Below, piece after piece: positions 26,402 through 33,844 of a stretch of 39,078 nucleotides of DNA (positions are counted from its first letter, which is position 1; the number at the start of each line of letters is the position of its first letter). The position numbers and the translations under genes are program-made. Origin of the DNA: Chloroflexota bacterium. GTDB taxonomy: Bacteria > Chloroflexota > Dehalococcoidia > DSGV01. The DNA lies in contig JAJYLG010000026.1 in assembly GCA_021787985.1 (NCBI GenBank), positions 1 to 39,078 on the forward strand, read 5' to 3'. The notes below the pieces were generated by a model. The model searched no databases. It was not told the origin of the DNA and saw nothing but the letters and a program-made list of their open reading frames with translations.

Positions 26402-26704
26402 TCAGTCTTCGAACGGCCGCAGCGCCTCGATCTCCACCTCCTGCACGGTTACCTCGGGCCAATCACGCTCGATCCCGCCGAGCGCCGCGTCCACGGCCGA
26501 GCGCAGGAGTCGCTCGGAGTTCCCAACCGCGCAGAAGGAGATGACGGCGCGCTGCCACGCGTCGTTGCCGCCCACCTCGGCCGCGGCGAAGTGGTTGCGG
26601 CGCTGCAGGCGCTCCACCATCGAGCGCACCACGTGCCGCTTCTCCTTGAGTGAGTGTGAGCCCGGCAAGCGCAGCTCGATGCGGACGGCCAGGACGACGG
26701 TCAC
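26402..26704 (-). CDS. DUF503 (YlxP-like) family protein
   Basis: 100-aa small cytoplasmic protein: VTVVLAVRIELRLPGSHSLKEKR, VVRSMVERLQRRNHFAAAEVG and ISFCAVGNSERLL are family signatures. Function unknown; relatives sit near rbfA and other ribosome-maturation genes. The start is GTG at 26704, overlapping the scpB stop (GTGA); the longer upstream frame is scpB in another frame. Confidence 0.9.
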   Translation of the reverse strand: MTVVLAVRIELRLPGSHSLKEKRHVVRSMVERLQRRNHFAAAEVGGNDAWQRAVISFCAVGNSERLLRSAVDAALGGIERDWPEVTVQEVEIEALRPFED

Positions 26705-27243
26705 GACGCGGCAGCGGCCTCCGGCTCGGGCAGCGGCGGCAGGGCGTGCGCGCCTTCGAGGCCGAAGTGTTCGAGGAAGCGACTGGTTGTGCGCCAAAGG
26801 GTCGGCCGGCCCGGCCCGTCCGCGCGCCCGCACTCCTCGATGAGCCCGCGCGCCCGCAGCACGGCCACGGCGTGGTCGCAGTTGACGCCGCGCACCGCCT
26901 CGATCTGCGGGCGGGTCACAGGCTGGCGGTACGCGACGATGGCGAGCGTCTCGAGCGCGGTACGCGGCAGCCGCTGCTCGGGGTCGGCGCCGAGGAAGCG
27001 GGCCACATCCTGCGCATGCTCGGGTGCGGTCACCAGGCGCAGGCCCGCGCCGTCTCGCTGCAGGCGCAGACCGCCCCCCTCGAGCCGCTCGGCCAGCACG
27101 TCGAGCGCGCGCCGGACGCGGCCGGCCGGCTCGTCAAGCGCGGCGGAGAGCTCGTCGAGCGGCACCGGCCGGTCCGCCACGAACAGCACGGCCTCCAGGC
27201 GGGCCTCCAGGCGGGGGGGATCAGGGGCGGGGCTGGTGGACAT
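26701..27243 (-). CDS. scpB: Segregation and condensation protein B
   Basis: 180-aa kleisin-associated winged-helix protein of the Smc-ScpAB condensin. Motifs: EAVLFVADRPVPLDELSAAL, LPRTALETLAIVAYRQPVTR, IEAVRGVNCDHAVAVLRARGLI and GRPTLWRTTSRFLEHFG. ATG at 27243, 3 nt after the preceding stop. scpA, usually adjacent, is not in this cluster; an AmaP-like gene occupies the upstream position. Confidence 0.95.
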   Translation of the reverse strand: MSTSPAPDPPRLEARLEAVLFVADRPVPLDELSAALDEPAGRVRRALDVLAERLEGGGLRLQRDGAGLRLVTAPEHAQDVARFLGADPEQRLPRTALETLAIVAYRQPVTRPQIEAVRGVNCDHAVAVLRARGLIEECGRADGPGRPTLWRTTSRFLEHFGLEGAHALPPLPEPEAAAAS

Positions 27244-27246
27244 GCG

Positions 27247-27909
27247 CTAGCTGCCTCCCGGGCGCGAGATGGTGAGCCGTCCGCGGCGCCTGGCCGGCCC
27301 GCGTGGCTCGGGCAGCCCGCGCGTCAGCGGCAGCTCCGCGAGCTCGTCGCTGGGCGACGGCGGGCGCAGCGCGAGCTCATCGTAAAGCACCACCACATCC
27401 GCCGGACCCGACAGCTCGACCCCCAGGCGCTCGCGCAGGCCACCCTCCAGGGCACGTTCAATGGCGGCCAGCACCTGGGGGATCGACGCGTCCCGGTCCA
27501 CCCGCACGGTGACGGCGGCCGTCACACGCCCACGCCGCGCCCCCGCCCGAGCGGCCGCGTCGATGACGTGCGGCACGGCGCGCGCGTCGTCCTCGAGGCG
27601 CCCCTCCACGGTGGAGCGCGGCAGGCGCAACGTCCCGCCGGCCGCGGCGCGCAGGGCGAAGCGCGGGTCGCGACGCGGGGCGAACTCATAGGCCATCGCG
27701 GCGGACAGCACGCAGGCCAGAGCCGCGGCGAGCGCGGTCACGGCGACGCGGGCGGGCAGGGTCGCGTCGACCTGGAGGGTGGCGTGGAAGCCGCCCAGCC
27801 CGGCGCGGGCTTCCCGGCCCGGCAGCCAGGCGAGCAGCACCAGGTATCCGGCGGCTACCAGCAGGACGCCGCTGGCGAGGACAAGCGTGAGACGGCTCGC
27901 GGGGCGCAC
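27247..27909 (-). CDS. AmaP-like membrane protein with Asp23-type domain
   Basis: 220 aa. Two hydrophobic helices (about 6-27 and 50-72) enclose a short loop, followed by a cytoplasmic domain resembling Asp23/alkaline shock proteins (VEGRLEDDARAVPHVIDAAARA, VTAAVTVRVDRDASIPQVLAAIERAL). AmaP anchors Asp23 to the membrane in Gram-positive bacteria. The start is GTG at 27909 with GGAGG at 6 nt, which makes it overlap the mtaB 3' end by 55 nt in another frame. The C-terminal tail is Pro/Arg-rich. Confidence 0.8.
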   Translation of the reverse strand: MRPASRLTLVLASGVLLVAAGYLVLLAWLPGREARAGLGGFHATLQVDATLPARVAVTALAAALACVLSAAMAYEFAPRRDPRFALRAAAGGTLRLPRSTVEGRLEDDARAVPHVIDAAARAGARRGRVTAAVTVRVDRDASIPQVLAAIERALEGGLRERLGVELSGPADVVVLYDELALRPPSPSDELAELPLTRGLPEPRGPARRRGRLTISRPGGS

Positions 27910-29210
27910 GGGACACCTCCAACCTCCGCGCCGGCCTCGACCGGCACGGCCAGCAGCGCGTCGCCCTCGTCGCGCACCAGGCGCACGGCGGTGACGCGGC
28001 CGCCGAGGTCCGCGTCCGTCTCGACCCGGACGCGGAGGTAGTTGTCCGTCAGCCCCTCCCAGGCCGCGCGGCCGTTGGGGCGGCTGACCCGTTGCTCCCA
28101 CAACGCGGGCAACATCCGGCCCACGAAACGCCCGCGAAAGTCGCGGGCGCTGCGCTCCGCCTCCTGCAGCAGCAGGGCCACCCGTGCGCGCACCTCGAGC
28201 GACGGCAGATGGCCCGGCAGCAGGCTGGCGGTCGTGCCGGGACGGCGCGAGTAGGGGAACACGTGCATGCCGGCGAACCCCGCCTGCCGGCAAAACGCCA
28301 GGCTCTCGGCGAACTCCGCGTCGCTCTCGCCCGGGAAACCGGCCATCACGTCGGTCGTGACGGCCACGTCCGGGACCGCGACACGGATGCGTGCCAGCGC
28401 CTCGGCGTACTGCGCGATGCTGTAGCGGCGGCGCATCCGCCGCAGGGTGGCGTCGCAGCCCGACTGCAGCGCCAGATGGAAGTGACGGCAGAGCCTCGGG
28501 TCCTGCCACAGCGCCAGCAGCTCGTCGCCGATGTCCTGCGGCTGGAGCGAGGAGAAACGCACCCGCGGCACGGTGCTCTCTTCGAGCACGGCGCGGATCA
28601 GATCGGCGGGTCGGGCAGGCAGGAGGAAGTCCCGCCCCCACGCCCCGAGCTGCGTGCCGGTGATCACCACCTCCCGGTAGCCCTCGTCCTCGCGCGAGCA
28701 CACCTCGCGCACGACCTCGGCCGGCGCACGGCTGCGCTCGCGGCCGCGGGTGCGCGGCACGATGCAGAAGGCGCAGACGTCGTTGCAGCCCTCTTGCGCC
28801 TTGACGAACGCCCGCGTGCGGTGGGCGGTGGAAGCGCCCACCACCGGGGTGGTGGGCCGCAGCTCCAGCAGGCGGCGCACGGCGGCGGCCTTCTCGGCGT
28901 TGGCGACGAGCAGGTCGGCGCCGAGCTCGGAGGCGCGCGGCCCGGCCGACTCGGCGAAACAGCCGGTGAGGACCACCGTCGCCTCAGGCGCCAGCCGGCG
29001 TGCCAGCCGCACCAGGTGGCGCGACTTGCGGTCGGCCACGTGCGTCACCGAGCAAGAATTGATGATGTAGGCGTCGGCCGCCACCGGCCGGTCGCTCACC
29101 GCGATCCCTCGCCGCCGCAGCTCCAGCGCCCAGTTCTCGCTCTCGGCCAGGTTGAGCTTGCAGCCGAGGGTGAGGACCGCCACGTGCCGCAGCGGCCGCT
29201 CGCTTGTCAT
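27855..29210 (-). CDS. mtaB: tRNA t6A37 methylthiotransferase (MtaB-type)
   Basis: 451-aa radical-SAM enzyme expected to convert t6A to ms2t6A at position 37 of ANN-decoding tRNAs. UPF0004 Cys17, Cys53 and Cys84 (TLGCKLNLAESE is the MtaB-like opening); radical-SAM Cys142/146/149 (EGCNDVCAFC); DVMAGFPGES; a TRAM-like C-terminal region (NYLRVRVETDADLGG). The start ATG at 29210 has a weak SD; a GTG two codons upstream is possible. The last 18 codons overlap the AmaP-like gene. First gene of a four-gene minus-strand run. Confidence 0.92.
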   Translation of the reverse strand: MTSERPLRHVAVLTLGCKLNLAESENWALELRRRGIAVSDRPVAADAYIINSCSVTHVADRKSRHLVRLARRLAPEATVVLTGCFAESAGPRASELGADLLVANAEKAAAVRRLLELRPTTPVVGASTAHRTRAFVKAQEGCNDVCAFCIVPRTRGRERSRAPAEVVREVCSREDEGYREVVITGTQLGAWGRDFLLPARPADLIRAVLEESTVPRVRFSSLQPQDIGDELLALWQDPRLCRHFHLALQSGCDATLRRMRRRYSIAQYAEALARIRVAVPDVAVTTDVMAGFPGESDAEFAESLAFCRQAGFAGMHVFPYSRRPGTTASLLPGHLPSLEVRARVALLLQEAERSARDFRGRFVGRMLPALWEQRVSRPNGRAAWEGLTDNYLRVRVETDADLGGRVTAVRLVRDEGDALLAVPVEAGAEVGGVPCAPRAVSRLSSPAASCW

Positions 29211-29262
29211 GCTCACGTTGCCAGCGTACGGCACGCGGCAAGAGGCGCGCAGCCTGGCTCTT

Positions 29263-29799
29263 CTACTGTCGCGCCACCGTGACGCTCGACCGTTGCACGA
29301 ATTGCCCGTCGACGTAGATCTCGATGCCGTAGGTGCCGGGCGAGAGCGTCGTGCCGGGCGTGTCGCGGAAGTAGTACGACCCCTTCTCGCCGCACTTCCA
29401 CGTCTCGGTGAAGACCGTCTTGGTGCCGTCGGACCGGGCCCAGCTCACCCGGATGTCCATCCCGTTGCGCATGTTGACGAAGTTGAACCGAGCGAAGATG
29501 TACGTGTCGCCGGTGGTCGGATGCTTGGTGACGCCGGGGGCGCCGGGGTCTTCGGTCGGACCGGACGACCACACGATCGGGCCGATCTTGTCGGTCGCGG
29601 GCGGCCACGTGCCGACGGTGGGCGGCACCTGCTCACCGGGCGTGGGGTAGCTCGAGGGAGCGGTGGCCGTCGTGGTCGGGCCGCCGCCTCGGGCCGGGGT
29701 GCCGGTCGGTGTCGCCTCTCGCGACGTCACGCAGGCGGCAAAAGCGCCCGCCGCCAGTATCACGACCGCTGTCGCGACGTGCCGAGCTCGTCTGGCCAT
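29263..29799 (-). CDS. Lipoprotein of unknown function, paralogue 1
   Basis: 178 aa. Lipoprotein signal with Cys23 (AFAAC), a Thr/Pro/Gly-rich tether to about residue 65, then an all-beta-looking domain: ATDKIGPIVW, YIFARFNFVNMRNGMDIRV, SDGTKTVFTETW, YYFRDTPG, LSPGTYGIEIYVDG. The domain is shared with the product of 29969-30556. The shape suggests an Ig-like or C2-like extracellular module; no family name is recognised. ATG at 29799 with GGAGGGG at 6 nt. Confidence 0.88.
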   Translation of the reverse strand: MARRARHVATAVVILAAGAFAACVTSREATPTGTPARGGGPTTTATAPSSYPTPGEQVPPTVGTWPPATDKIGPIVWSSGPTEDPGAPGVTKHPTTGDTYIFARFNFVNMRNGMDIRVSWARSDGTKTVFTETWKCGEKGSYYFRDTPGTTLSPGTYGIEIYVDGQFVQRSSVTVARQ

Positions 29800-29883
29800 C
29801 GGGGTCCCCTCCAACTGAGCCTTGGGACAGAGCCTACCGTGCGACGGCGCACGCGATGTTAACGCGCGGCACGAGTCCGCGCG

Positions 29884-29941
29884 TCAGCCGCGCGCCCTGA
29901 AGCCGCGGGCGGGGCAGCAGCGCCAGCCCTCGCGCTGGACG
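29884..29941 (-). pseudogene. Decayed partial copy of the small zinc-ribbon gene
   Basis: 58 nt matching 30652-30709 at 52 positions, both beginning at the stop codon. The translated end reads REGWRCCPARGFRARG against REGCRCCPACGFSACG in the intact copy: three Cys are lost and the first CxxC half and start codon are missing. It lies between the two lipoprotein paralogues, so the zinc-ribbon and lipoprotein genes were probably duplicated together. Confidence 0.65.
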
Positions 29942-29968
29942 CCGACCGTCGCGGCAGCAGGCCGGAGG

Positions 29969-30556
29969 CTACTGCGGGCGGACCTCCGTGCTCGACTGCT
30001 GCACGAGCACGCCGTCGACGTAGACGGCGACGCGGTACGTCCCCGCGCGGAGGTTGTCACCGGGCGTGTCGAGGAAGTAGCACGAGCCGTGCTCGGGCGC
30101 GTCCCACGTCTCGGTGAAGACCGTCGAGCTGCCGTCGGAGCGGGACCACTCGACGCGGATGTCCATGCCGTTCCGCATGTTGACGAAGTTGTAGCGAGCG
30201 AAGATGTAGCGGTCGGCGGTCGTCGGCGGCTTGACCGTGCCCGCCGGGCCCGGGTCATCGGTCGGGCTGCCCGTCCAGACAATGGGCCCGATCTTGTCCG
30301 TCGCCGCCGGCATGGTGACCACGACGGGCGTCGCCGCGCCGGCAGGGGTCGTGGTGGACGGCGCCACTGTCGTGGCCGGCGCAGTCACGGTGGTGGTCAC
30401 GCCGCCGGTCGAGGTCTCGCCTCCGGCCGGGCGCGCGATGGTGGGCGTGATGGAGCGCGTGGGCGCCGCTGTGGGAGCGGACGAGCCGCCGCAGGCCACG
30501 AGCACCGCGCCGGCAAGCAGGACCAGGAGGCCGGGAAGGCGAGCGAGGCGAGACAT
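29969..30556 (-). CDS. Lipoprotein of unknown function, paralogue 2
   Basis: 195 aa. Lipobox LVAC with Cys22, a longer Thr/Pro/Ala/Val-rich tether (to about residue 85), then the same domain as paralogue 1: ATDKIGPIVW, YIFARYNFVNMRNGMDIRV, SDGSSTVFTETW, CYFLDTPG, GTYRVAVYVDG. ATG at 30556 preferred; a GTG four codons upstream abuts the G-run that could be SD. Anchored outside the cell membrane; function unknown. Confidence 0.87.
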   Translation of the reverse strand: MSRLARLPGLLVLLAGAVLVACGGSSAPTAAPTRSITPTIARPAGGETSTGGVTTTVTAPATTVAPSTTTPAGAATPVVVTMPAATDKIGPIVWTGSPTDDPGPAGTVKPPTTADRYIFARYNFVNMRNGMDIRVEWSRSDGSSTVFTETWDAPEHGSCYFLDTPGDNLRAGTYRVAVYVDGVLVQQSSTEVRPQ

Positions 30557-30651
30557 CTGGTGAAGCACCCCCAGACTGGGATCGTGAGGTCAGCCTGTAA
30601 GGCGACCGTCCTACCTCTACAGACGTTGGCAACCGCACCCGCGTTACGCTA

Positions 30652-30771
30652 TCAGCCGCACGCGCTGAAGCCGCAGGCGGGACAGCAGCGACAGCCCTCG
30701 CGGTGGACGAGAAGCGCGCCGCAATCCGGGCAGCGCGCGAGCGGCCGGCGGGGGGCTGAGGCGGGCGGCAT
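30652..30771 (-). CDS. 39-aa zinc ribbon resembling the B12-dependent RNR tail
   Basis: 39 aa, missed by long-ORF searches. Cys pattern from residue 14: CPDCG, then EGCRCCPACGFSACG, with seven Cys in 25 residues. This resembles the C-terminal Cys-rich tail of adenosylcobalamin-dependent ribonucleotide reductase (NrdJ), but no reductase body is present. ATG at 30771 with GGAGG at 5 nt (CTAGGAGG). A LexA-type box (30783-30796) and a TTGACA promoter lie just upstream, divergent from dnaJ. It may be a stand-alone redox or zinc protein, or a remnant of a lost gene; the intact SD and operator favour expression. Confidence 0.6.
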   Translation of the reverse strand: MPPASAPRRPLARCPDCGALLVHREGCRCCPACGFSACG

Positions 30772-30782
30772 GGGCGCCTCCT

Positions 30783-30796
30783 AGAACGAATGTTCT
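30783..30796. promoter_or_regulatory. LexA-type SOS box
   Basis: AGAACGAATGTTCT contains GAAC-GAAT-GTTC, matching the Gram-positive LexA (Cheo box) consensus GAACRNRYGTTC at every position. It covers the predicted start of the minus-strand transcript for the small zinc ribbon and lies 60 nt upstream of the dnaJ -10. lexA is not in the window. Confidence 0.6.
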
Positions 30797-30803
30797 ATCG
30801 GCG

Positions 30804-30832
30804 AGCATGCCCCCGACGGCTGCGGCTGTCAA
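30804..30832 (-). promoter_or_regulatory. Promoter of the small zinc-ribbon gene
   Basis: TTGACA (30832-30827), a 17-nt spacer and CATGCT (30809-30804) on the minus strand. The -35 is perfect, the -10 weak. The LexA box starts about 8 nt after the -10. Confidence 0.5.
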
Positions 30833-30852
30833 GCGCCAGCGAGCACGCCGAT

Positions 30853-30861
30853 TGCTACAAT
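30853..30861 (+). promoter_or_regulatory. Extended -10 promoter of dnaJ
   Basis: TGC-TACAAT, an extended -10, with no good -35. Predicted start is near 30868, leaving a leader of about 28 nt with GGAG at 5 nt from the GTG. No CIRCE element (TTAGCACTC inverted repeat) is seen. Confidence 0.55.
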
Positions 30862-30895
30862 CTGGTCAGGGCCACAAGCGTGACCTGGAGTAGCG

Positions 30896-32020
30896 GTGAC
30901 CACGCAGCGCGACTACTACGAGGTGCTGGGCGTCCCTCGCGGCGCCGACCCGGAACAGATCAAGAAGGCGTTCCGGCGCCTCGCCATGCAATACCATCCC
31001 GACCGCAACGGCGAGCCCGGGGCGGAGCAGCGTTTCAAGGAGATCAACCAGGCATACGAGGTGCTCTCCGACCCGGAGAAGCGAGCGGCGTACGACCGTT
31101 TCGGCCACGCGGGCGTGGAGGGGGGCGGCGGGTTCGACGGCTTCGGCTTCGCCGGCTTCGGCGACATCTTCGAGGCCTTCTTCGGCGGCGCGGCCGCACG
31201 GCAGCGGCATGGCGCGCAGCGCGGCAGCGACATCCGCATTCAGCTCAAGCTCACCTTCGAGGAAGCCGCCTTCGGGTGCGAGAAGGAGGTCGAGCTGACG
31301 CGCACGGAGCCCTGCACGGTCTGCGGTGGCAACGGCGCGCAGCCGGGCACGCGGCCCGAGGTCTGCCCGCAGTGCCGTGGCACGGGCGAGGTGCGCCGCG
31401 TCAAGCAGAGCATCTTCGGCCAGTTCGTCAACGTGACGGCCTGCGACCGCTGCGGCGGCGAGGGGGCCGTGGTGGCGCATCCGTGCCAGACCTGCCGCGG
31501 CAGCGGCGCGGAGCGCAAGACGGTCGTGAAGCGGCTTACCGTGCCGGCCGGCGTGACCAGCGGCACGCAGGTGCGGGTGACCGGCGAGGGCAACGCCGGC
31601 GGCCACGGCGGCCCGGCCGGTAGCCTCTACGCCACCATCAAGGTCCAGCCGCACCCGGTCTTCCGGCGCGAGGACGACGATGTGGTCGTCGACCTGTACC
31701 TGAACGTCGCCCAGGCGGTGCTCGGCGAGGAGGTTGAGGTGCCCACCCTCGACGGGTCGGTCCGCCTGCAGGTGCCGCCCGGCGTGCAGCACGGCCACGT
31801 CATCATGCTGCGCGGCAAGGGGATCCCTCGGCTGCGCGGCTCCGGGCGCGGCGATCAGCTCCTGCGTGTGCACGTGGCGATTCCGGCCGCGCTCACCACC
31901 GAGCAGCGCCGGCTGTTCGAGGAATTGCGGACCAGCCTCGGCCGCGTCGAAGCTCCCGGGAACGGCGCGCGCCACGACCGCGGCTTCTTCGACCGGATCC
32001 GCGACGCCTTCGCCCAATAG
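30896..32020 (+). CDS. dnaJ: Chaperone protein DnaJ
   Basis: 374-aa Hsp40 co-chaperone that stimulates DnaK ATPase. J domain (residues 6-70) with HPD at 34-36; Gly/Phe-rich linker (72-95); four zinc motifs [24 protein letters not shown] and CQTCRGSG; then the C-terminal substrate-binding domains. The start is GTG at 30896. dnaK, grpE and hrcA are absent; prmA follows as in many Gram-positive heat-shock clusters. One-base overlap with prmA (TAGTG). Confidence 0.96.
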   Translation: MTTQRDYYEVLGVPRGADPEQIKKAFRRLAMQYHPDRNGEPGAEQRFKEINQAYEVLSDPEKRAAYDRFGHAGVEGGGGFDGFGFAGFGDIFEAFFGGAAARQRHGAQRGSDIRIQLKLTFEEAAFGCEKEVELTRTEPCTVCGGNGAQPGTRPEVCPQCRGTGEVRRVKQSIFGQFVNVTACDRCGGEGAVVAHPCQTCRGSGAERKTVVKRLTVPAGVTSGTQVRVTGEGNAGGHGGPAGSLYATIKVQPHPVFRREDDDVVVDLYLNVAQAVLGEEVEVPTLDGSVRLQVPPGVQHGHVIMLRGKGIPRLRGSGRGDQLLRVHVAIPAALTTEQRRLFEELRTSLGRVEAPGNGARHDRGFFDRIRDAFAQ

Positions 32021-32937
32021 TGCGCCCGGTGCGTTGGCTCGAGCTCACGATCGAGGTCTTCGACCCGCTGGCAGCCGAACGCATCGCCGACTTGGTCCGC
32101 GAGGAGACCGGCGCGGCCGCGACCGAGGAGCCATTGCTGCCCACGGCGCCGGACGAGCCGCCGCGGCGTGACCCGGCCGCCCCGCTGCGCGTGCTCGCCT
32201 ACCTGCCCGCCGGAGCAGACCAGCGCGCCCGAGCCCTCACCGACGCGCTGGACTCCCTCGGTCTCGCCGCGCGCTGCAGCCTGCGCGAGCGAGACGACGC
32301 CGAGTGGCGCGACCGCTGGAAGGAGTTCTTCCCCGTGGTGCACGCGGGCCGCGTCGCCGTGCGCCCGCCTTGGCTGACGTACGACCCGCGACCGGGCGAG
32401 GTGGTGGTCACCATTGACCCGGGTCTCGCCTTCGGCACCGGTCAGCACGAAACCACCGCCCTCTGCCTCGAGCTGCTCGACCGGCTACCCGTCGCCGGCG
32501 TCACCGTCGTCGACCTGGGCGCCGGCTCGGGCATCCTCGCGATCACCGCGTCGCTGCTGGGCGCGGCTCGCGCGCTGGCGCTCGACATCGAGCCGGCGGC
32601 CGTCGCGGCGGCGCGCGGCAACGCCCGGGCCAACGACGTGGCCGGCCGCATCGACATCGCCGAGGGGAGCCTTGGCGACCGCTGGCCATTCGGCGAAACG
32701 CCCGAGCGCCTGGCCGACCTGGCGCTGGCCAACATCAACGCCCGCACCGTGCAGGCCGAGGCCGAGAAGCTCTTCCGGCTGCTGCGCCCGGGCGGACGGC
32801 TGATCGCCTCGGGCATCATCGCCGAGCAGTCACACGCGGTCGGCCGCGCCCTCGAGGCGGCCGGCTTTGCGCTGGAAGAGCGCCCGCAGCGGGGCGAATG
32901 GTGCGCGCTGCTGGCGCGTCGGCCGGATGAGAGCTGA
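32020..32937 (+). CDS. prmA: Ribosomal protein L11 methyltransferase
   Basis: 305-aa SAM-dependent enzyme that methylates L11. Motifs: WLELTIEVFDPLAAERIADLV, EWRDRWKEFFPV, IDPGLAFGTGQHETT (PrmA-specific), VVDLGAGSGILAI and DLALANINART. The start is GTG at 32020, overlapping the dnaJ stop by one base, so it is translationally coupled. The middle of the N-terminal domain (residues 25-60) is an Ala/Pro-rich variable stretch. Confidence 0.95.
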   Translation: MRPVRWLELTIEVFDPLAAERIADLVREETGAAATEEPLLPTAPDEPPRRDPAAPLRVLAYLPAGADQRARALTDALDSLGLAARCSLRERDDAEWRDRWKEFFPVVHAGRVAVRPPWLTYDPRPGEVVVTIDPGLAFGTGQHETTALCLELLDRLPVAGVTVVDLGAGSGILAITASLLGAARALALDIEPAAVAAARGNARANDVAGRIDIAEGSLGDRWPFGETPERLADLALANINARTVQAEAEKLFRLLRPGGRLIASGIIAEQSHAVGRALEAAGFALEERPQRGEWCALLARRPDES

Positions 32938-32962
32938 CGTGCATGGAGCACAGCAATTAGGT

Positions 32963-33004
32963 GTGATAGCGTGAACTTTGCACGCATGGCTGGTGATAGC
33001 GTGA
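32963..33004 (+). repeat. Direct repeat upstream of methyltransferase gene
   Basis: GTGATAGCGTGA occurs at 32963-32974 and again at 32993-33004, 30 nt apart, about three helical turns. Between them is GCGTG-AACTTT-G-CACGC, an imperfect inverted repeat. The region lies 24-65 nt before the ATG at 33028 and may be an operator. Confidence 0.5.
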
Positions 33005-33027
33005 GAATCGGCCGGCGAGGAGCGGTG

Positions 33028-33732
33028 ATGGCACAGGCAGCTCGACGCCCGCAGGCAACCGCGCGACCGGGGCACCATTGGCGCGACCCCGAGCTCGTCC
33101 GCAGGTTCGTCAGGGGCACGCAAAAGGACGCCGCGCTCCGCAAGCGCGAGTTCTCCATGGTCGCGCGCCTGATGCGCGCCGCCGTGGATGAGCCGGAAAC
33201 GTTCGTCGACCTGGGCGCGGGCTACGGCGCGCTCGCCGGGACGCTGCTACGCCGCTTTCCTGCGGCGCGGGCCGTATGCCTGGACGTGAGCGAGCCGATG
33301 ATCGAGTGGGGCCAGCGGATGTACCGCGCCCTGCGCGCGCGCATGGAGTGGCGGTGGTGGGACTTCGCCGACGGCGAGCTGCCGCCCGACCTGACCGGTC
33401 CGTTCGACGCCGTGGTCTCGTCGCTCGCGATTCACCATCTGCCGGCGACGGCCAAGAAACGGCTGTTCGGCGCCGCCTACGCGCGGCTACGTCCGGGCGG
33501 GATCTTCGTCAACCTCGATGTCGTCCCGCCCCGCGACGAGCCCGGCCGCGACCTCCTGCGGCGCCTGCAGCCGGCGTTCCCGGGACCCGAGCAGGGCGCT
33601 TTTCACCACCAGGAGCACGGCGACCCGCTCGATGCGCAGCTCGCCGCCCTGCGCGCCGCCGGCTTCGTCGCCGTCGAGTGCTGGTTCAAGGAGTGGGACC
33701 GCGCGGTGTACGCCGGGCTCCGTCCGGCCTGA
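33028..33732 (+). CDS. Class I SAM-dependent methyltransferase
   Basis: 234 aa. Motif I FVDLGAGYGAL, motif II CLDVSEPMIEWG, motif IV-like FDAVVSSLAIHHL and LRPGGIFVNLDVV identify a class I fold of the methyltransferase type 11/12 group. The substrate is unknown. ATG at 33028 with GAGGAG upstream; an earlier in-frame ATG exists at 32986 but lies among the repeats and lacks an SD. It follows prmA by 90 nt and probably has its own promoter. Confidence 0.88.
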   Translation: MAQAARRPQATARPGHHWRDPELVRRFVRGTQKDAALRKREFSMVARLMRAAVDEPETFVDLGAGYGALAGTLLRRFPAARAVCLDVSEPMIEWGQRMYRALRARMEWRWWDFADGELPPDLTGPFDAVVSSLAIHHLPATAKKRLFGAAYARLRPGGIFVNLDVVPPRDEPGRDLLRRLQPAFPGPEQGAFHHQEHGDPLDAQLAALRAAGFVAVECWFKEWDRAVYAGLRPA

Positions 33733-33844
33733 GGTCAGCGGCCGGCCACTGTCCTCGACGAACGTCTCTCCGCGCGGGCCGCGGGCCGAGCGCACGACGG
33801 CCGGCGCGGTCCTCGACGTGACGCTTGCCCCATCTGACCGTGGC

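Noticed and set aside
30644-30832. 62-aa minus-strand ORF overlapping the small zinc ribbon
   Set aside because: Wrong frame: it reads through the LexA box and lacks an SD, whereas the 39-aa frame has an SD and an ordered Cys pattern.
30781-30900. CIRCE or other heat-shock operator before dnaJ
   Set aside because: No TTAGCACTC/GAGTGCTAA inverted repeat is present; the only palindrome fits LexA.
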